Below, in pieces: positions 60,368 to 64,000 of a DNA stretch of 64,000 nt. Each line of letters begins with the position of its first letter. Position 1 is the stretch's first letter. Origin of the DNA: Vitis vinifera (taxonomy: Eukaryota > Streptophyta > Magnoliopsida > Vitales > Vitaceae); contig NC_081818.1 in the NCBI RefSeq assembly GCF_030704535.1, positions 5,776,501 to 5,840,500 of the forward strand, in the 5' to 3' direction. The translations under genes and the position numbers were made by a program. The notes under the pieces are model-generated. The model was not told where the DNA came from. It did not search any database and saw only the letters and a program-made list of their open reading frames with translations.

Positions 60368-61540
60368 TCAGACTTTTGCGCCCTTATACTTTTCCTGGGC
60401 CGTCTTGCTGTCAATGATTGTCCCTCCGGTCAAGTCTGGCCTAGGAGTTGGTTTGAAGTTGCCATATCGCCTTGCGGCTTCCTTGCTGTCAATGGTTTCT
60501 GCGTATTTAGGCACGGTAGGAGCTGGTGTTGCGAACCGAACAGGCTGTCCAGATGAAGGCATGGCAGCCTCCTTCAGAATCTCCACCGCTGCTCCTATGT
60601 CACTTGTTGGTCTGGTCAGCTTGCTGCCGGGGGGTGTAGCCCACTCTGCCTGTTTTGGCCGACCACCCCAGCCGTTGCTGTTCGTGATAGTTGGTTCCTT
60701 GGTGCCATCATTTCTGTGGTAATAGTCATCATCACCATCAGAAGGGTCACTTCGAATTATAATATTACTATTTGGCTTGTTCCAGTAATCGTCTTTGCCG
60801 TAGTTACCATACTCGCCATAGCCGCCGGTGCCATTAAGAGCTTTGGGGGGATTATGGTGCTGACGCCAGTTCATGGCAGTGAGGGGGCCATGCCTGGTGG
60901 GTACTTCGCTAACTTCAGTTTGGATTTTAGTGATGAATTGCTCGACTTCGGGAGGACGGTCATGAACTGGGCTCGAAGGCCTACCCCATCTGTTGGCAGG
61001 AGGGCTATGCTTGTACTCCTCCACCCTTACAGGGTGGCTGTACTTGTGCTCGTCCACCTTTCCAGGAGAGCTAGGCTTGTACTCCACCCTTACAGGATAG
61101 CTGTATTTGTGCTCATCCACCCTTCCAGGAGAGCCATGCTTGTATTCCTCCACCCTTACAGGATAGCTGTATTTCTGCTCATCCACCCTTCCAGGAGAGC
61201 CAAGCTTGTATTCCTCCTCCCTTACAGGATAGCTGTATTTGTGCTCACCCACCCTTCCAGGAGCGCTGAATCTGTACTCTGTGACAGCTGGAGTGCGGAA
61301 GACAATTGTTTCAGTTTGTGCAACATAGGTCTCTGTGTTACTGATGGGATTGAAGCAAACTATAGGCCTTTTTCTTCCCATAGCATCAACAATGACTGGG
61401 CGGCATACATGATCAGCATGCCCATTTCCAGCGCCTTTTCTCCACTCCTCCTCCCGCGGTCCATTGTGGGTGGTATAGCCTCCGTCGCTGTAGCCTCCAT
61501 CACTGCGGCCTCCGTTCCAGTAGCCATACTCATGAGCCAT
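60368..61540 (-). CDS. Unknown disordered protein with four 22-residue tandem repeats, 390 aa
   Basis: Single exon. The start chosen is ATG at 61538-61540 (MAHEYGYWNGG); the frame extends five codons further upstream only from a non-ATG codon. The N-terminus is Gly/Tyr-rich, then comes RPVIVDAMGRKRPIVCFNP (residues about 47-65). Four tandem repeats follow (about residues 92-177), unit SPGRVDEHKYSYPVRVEEYK with one variant each, then an acidic/aromatic region (DDYWNKPN, DGDDDYYHRND). The C-terminus has two related motifs, TIDSKEAARRYG (about 349-360) and IIDSKTAQEKYKG (about 375-387). No signal peptide, transmembrane segment or catalytic motif is seen; strongly charged and probably disordered. 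I do not recognise the family. A broken paralog lies at 57128-57650. Confidence 0.85.
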   Translation of the reverse strand: MAHEYGYWNGGRSDGGYSDGGYTTHNGPREEEWRKGAGNGHADHVCRPVIVDAMGRKRPIVCFNPISNTETYVAQTETIVFRTPAVTEYRFSAPGRVGEHKYSYPVREEEYKLGSPGRVDEQKYSYPVRVEEYKHGSPGRVDEHKYSYPVRVEYKPSSPGKVDEHKYSHPVRVEEYKHSPPANRWGRPSSPVHDRPPEVEQFITKIQTEVSEVPTRHGPLTAMNWRQHHNPPKALNGTGGYGEYGNYGKDDYWNKPNSNIIIRSDPSDGDDDYYHRNDGTKEPTITNSNGWGGRPKQAEWATPPGSKLTRPTSDIGAAVEILKEAAMPSSGQPVRFATPAPTVPKYAETIDSKEAARRYGNFKPTPRPDLTGGTIIDSKTAQEKYKGAKV

Positions 61541-61626
61541 TGCCTGATTCACCAAGATGTTTTTCCCTCAAAGAAGTCTTAATAAAATGAGTTTCTTCTC
61601 ATACATGCAACTTGCCACACTATCTT

Positions 61627-61635
61627 CTTATATAG
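61627..61635 (-). promoter_or_regulatory. TATA box of the 22-residue-repeat gene
   Basis: CTATATAAG on the minus strand, 87 bp upstream of the start codon, at a normal plant spacing; implies a leader of about 55 nt. Confidence 0.55.
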
Positions 61636-61639
61636 AGAA

Positions 61640-63240
61640 ATTAATTATGCTGAATTCCTTACATAACATGATAGAAGGATTGTATGCTGCTTTTTCCCAC
61701 TTTCAAGATTCTTAGGGCCCTCCCATCCGATAAGAAGTTCCACAAGAATCATATTCTACTAATCCATGGAGTGTGCGACCTCCATTACATATTCCTTGAT
61801 TTTACCGGTTCTGCTAAGGTGAAGGAGATGCCTTGTAGTTACAACTGGCCCTTTCATGATTGCAAAGCAGGTTGTGCAGCAATCACTACAGAATAAAGAA
61901 AAGTAAGAGAATTACTTTTGACTCCATGAATTGTAATTTGAATGTTCCATTCTGTTTTGGCAAGGCAGGAACCAAAAAATTAAAAAGTGCTGGCTCATGA
62001 AATAGTATTTGCTTTTCAGTAAAAACCAGCTATTTTTCTACCCTCAGAGTCTGCACTCTACTATATTTCAATAGAATTTGAATCTTTGAAGGGCCTTGTA
62101 TGAGTTCTAGAGATTTTTCTCTTTATCAAATGTTACCCGTCTTTGACTGACCAAAATCACTGCCTTCATCATTGTCAGATTTAATTTCCAACATACTCAT
62201 CTTTTTTGGATGTGATTCCCTCAACTGGGGCCTGCAAATGTTTTCCTAATGATCCTGTCCATTTTCTTGATGCAATTACTGGGGGAAAGAATAAAAAAGT
62301 ACACATAACGGCAAAACATAGAATGACAGGAGACAAAACATATAATGGTAGGACACAGACAATACCAGGACGCATACACAATATTAAGCATCCATTTAGT
62401 CAATATTTTCATAAATTTAGAGCAATAAAATATTAATAATATTTGATTCTCTTAAAACAATATTCGTTTTAAATAAATCAAGAGCATTACATTGATAATA
62501 TTTTATTCTCTTAATTTAGGAAATAATATTTATTTCCTTAATTTTAGGATATTTATTATTTATTTTTCTCTATAATTCCCTGTGCATTCTTGTATAAATT
62601 TATGATTGATGAAAAGAAATAATAAAATACACCTTGTATCTATTGGTTTTCTCCAAAGGTAGTCAAATGCTCTAAAAGGGTCGACCCATCCACACAAACC
62701 ATGTCTTCGTCTTATTAATTTTTTTTTTTAAAAAAAAATCCTTAGTGTTCTAGTCTTTCCATCAATAATATTCATTCTAGTTTGATTTCAATCAAGCTAA
62801 ACACCATGAATTTTTTAACTTACTTCGTGGCTTCAATGTTCTAGCCTTTCATTTGTGTTATTTCTAGTTTGATTTCAATCAAGCTAAACACCACAAAATT
62901 CCTACTATGGCAAAATCAAATCATTGTTTATGACATTGATGTTCTCTAATATCTCTTAGGTGGGGAAACTTGCTAAAGAAATTAATGATGAGAAGAGCAA
63001 ATGTTCTATCCTGCAATATGATCAACAATAACAAATTTATCACTTCATGAATTATTGGAACAATGAAAGAAGATGTTTTTAGCACGATCCTTGGTGTTAA
63101 CACGGTATATGAGGTATGAACTTCTCTGAAAGAGCAATTGCTTCTTTAAAAAAAAGAGTTCTTAAAAGAATATTTAAGAGACTTAAAAAATATATGTAAC
63201 ATCTCGATGCAATCAAAGCCAATTTCAGACCAAGACAAAG
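61640..63240. other. Upstream flank, no gene seen
   Basis: Moderately AT-rich. The phrase ctagtttgatttcaatcaag with ctaaacacca occurs twice (about 62776 and 62866). Small open frames (61684-61896, 62181-62436) match nothing recognisable. Confidence 0.5.
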
Positions 63241-63241
63241 T

Positions 63242-63683
63242 TTGTCCATTCACACCTGGCTTAGGACAAAGCCAAAATCGTGGCAACTCTTCAAGGATAT
63301 AATCAATTACTCACTATCAAAATGAAGGAGAAAAAATGATCCTAGAGTATGCACAAGTTTTATTTAGACAACATAATCATGGTTGGAATGGTTGAGAAGG
63401 CAAAAATTTCCCAATTTAAGGGGAAGAGGTTTCACCCTTTCTATGCGTTACTATTATATATATTGTCCATTCTCATATGGCTTATGATAAAGCCAAAATC
63501 ATAGTAGCTCTTTAAGGACATAATCAATTACTCACTACCAAAATAGAGGAGAGAAAATATTCTTAGAGCATTCATAAGTTTTTATTTAAACAACATAGTC
63601 ATAGTTGGAATGGTTGAGAAGGTAGAAATTTCAATTTAGGGCAAAGAGGTTTCACCATTTCTAGTGTGTTACAATTATTAATA
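63242..63683. repeat. 221-bp tandem duplication, diverged
   Basis: Two copies (63242-63462 and 63463-63683) start ttgtccattc and share gacaaagccaaaatc-type, aaggayataatcaattactc, ggttggaatggttgagaagg-type and aagaggtttcacc. The block just before (63196, tgtaacatctcgatgcaatc) suggests the pair belongs to a short LTR element continuing rightward, not resolved here. Confidence 0.7.
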
Positions 63684-64000
63684 TATATAATATAATATAG
63701 GAAAAAGTGGGTCTTGACTCACTAATTTAAAAAAATATAGAAAAAGGAATCCGAACTTCTATAAATTAGTAAATAATAAAATGAAGCACAAAAAAAATAT
63801 TTAGAAATTTCTATTTTCTAAAACTTCGTATCATTTATTTAAAAAGTGAATAAATGAAAATAAAATCCTGTTGAATTTTTTAATTTCATAATTTTAGATT
63901 CAAGTGAATCCTATTGTTATACACACACACGGATGTCTTCACCAAGTTTTGAGACAAGTTGGGAGTTCATATTCATTCCACTCCAATTTGAGGGGTGAAT

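Noticed and set aside
60716..61582. 288-codon plus-strand open frame
   Set aside because: Antisense shadow of the 22-residue repeat gene; the opposite strand has a TATA box, a sensible start and a conserved broken paralog.
1..64000. tRNA genes, rRNA genes, CRISPR arrays
   Set aside because: No cloverleaf-compatible GGTTCGAATCC box with matching stems, no rRNA signature and no regularly spaced short repeats with unique spacers were seen; the only tandem arrays are minisatellites and LTR structures.

Overview
This 64 kb window is nuclear DNA of a flowering plant. The genes have GT-AG introns, the intergenic sequence is AT-rich and full of transposon debris, and every recognisable protein is a plant family (HASTY exportin, MGC-type CDK-like kinase, NOP58, DYW-class PPR, DRB double-stranded RNA-binding protein, defensin-like peptide). 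The repeat style and protein details fit a woody eudicot, most likely grapevine (Vitis). That species call is an inference from memory, not from a search.

All seven genes lie on the minus strand. From left to right: the first two coding exons of HASTY/exportin-5 (1-2168, the rest off the window); an intact seven-exon CDK-like kinase (8179-14333, 582 aa); an eight-exon NOP58 with telo-box repeats in its leader and promoter (18295-23712, 573 aa); an intronless 805-aa PPR-DYW editing factor (29316-31733); a DRB2/3/5-type double-stranded RNA-binding protein (34051-42305, 543 aa) whose 4.7 kb second coding intron holds LINE debris; a two-exon secreted Cys-rich defensin-like peptide (49878-50250, 79 aa); and a single-exon protein of unknown function with 22-residue tandem repeats (60368-61540, 390 aa), with a frameshifted paralog fragment 3 kb away (57128-57650). 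Five of the seven act in RNA biology or are close to it only by family (miRNA export, snoRNP, organelle RNA editing, dsRNA binding, kinase of the CDK/CTD type); I see no evidence that they are a functional cluster.

The space between genes is mostly mobile DNA, much of it with readable boundaries: a 2.6 kb solo LTR (3399-6034, TSD ATATC) carrying an 11-copy minisatellite whose unit is a hairpin; a 745 bp solo LTR (25245-25989, TSD ATTAC); two TRIM elements (26124-26541 and 51722-52413), the second with three LTRs and two internal regions and inserted, with TSD CAGAT, into an older endogenous caulimovirid-like sequence (51630-53980); Copia and LINE remnants; a mitochondrial atp9 fragment (32435-32620); and several foldback/MITE families. 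The most unusual arrangement is at 28575-32110: two pieces of a broken DRB gene copy, in the same order and orientation as in the intact DRB gene, flank the intact PPR gene, so the PPR gene sits inside the wreck of a DRB duplicate.
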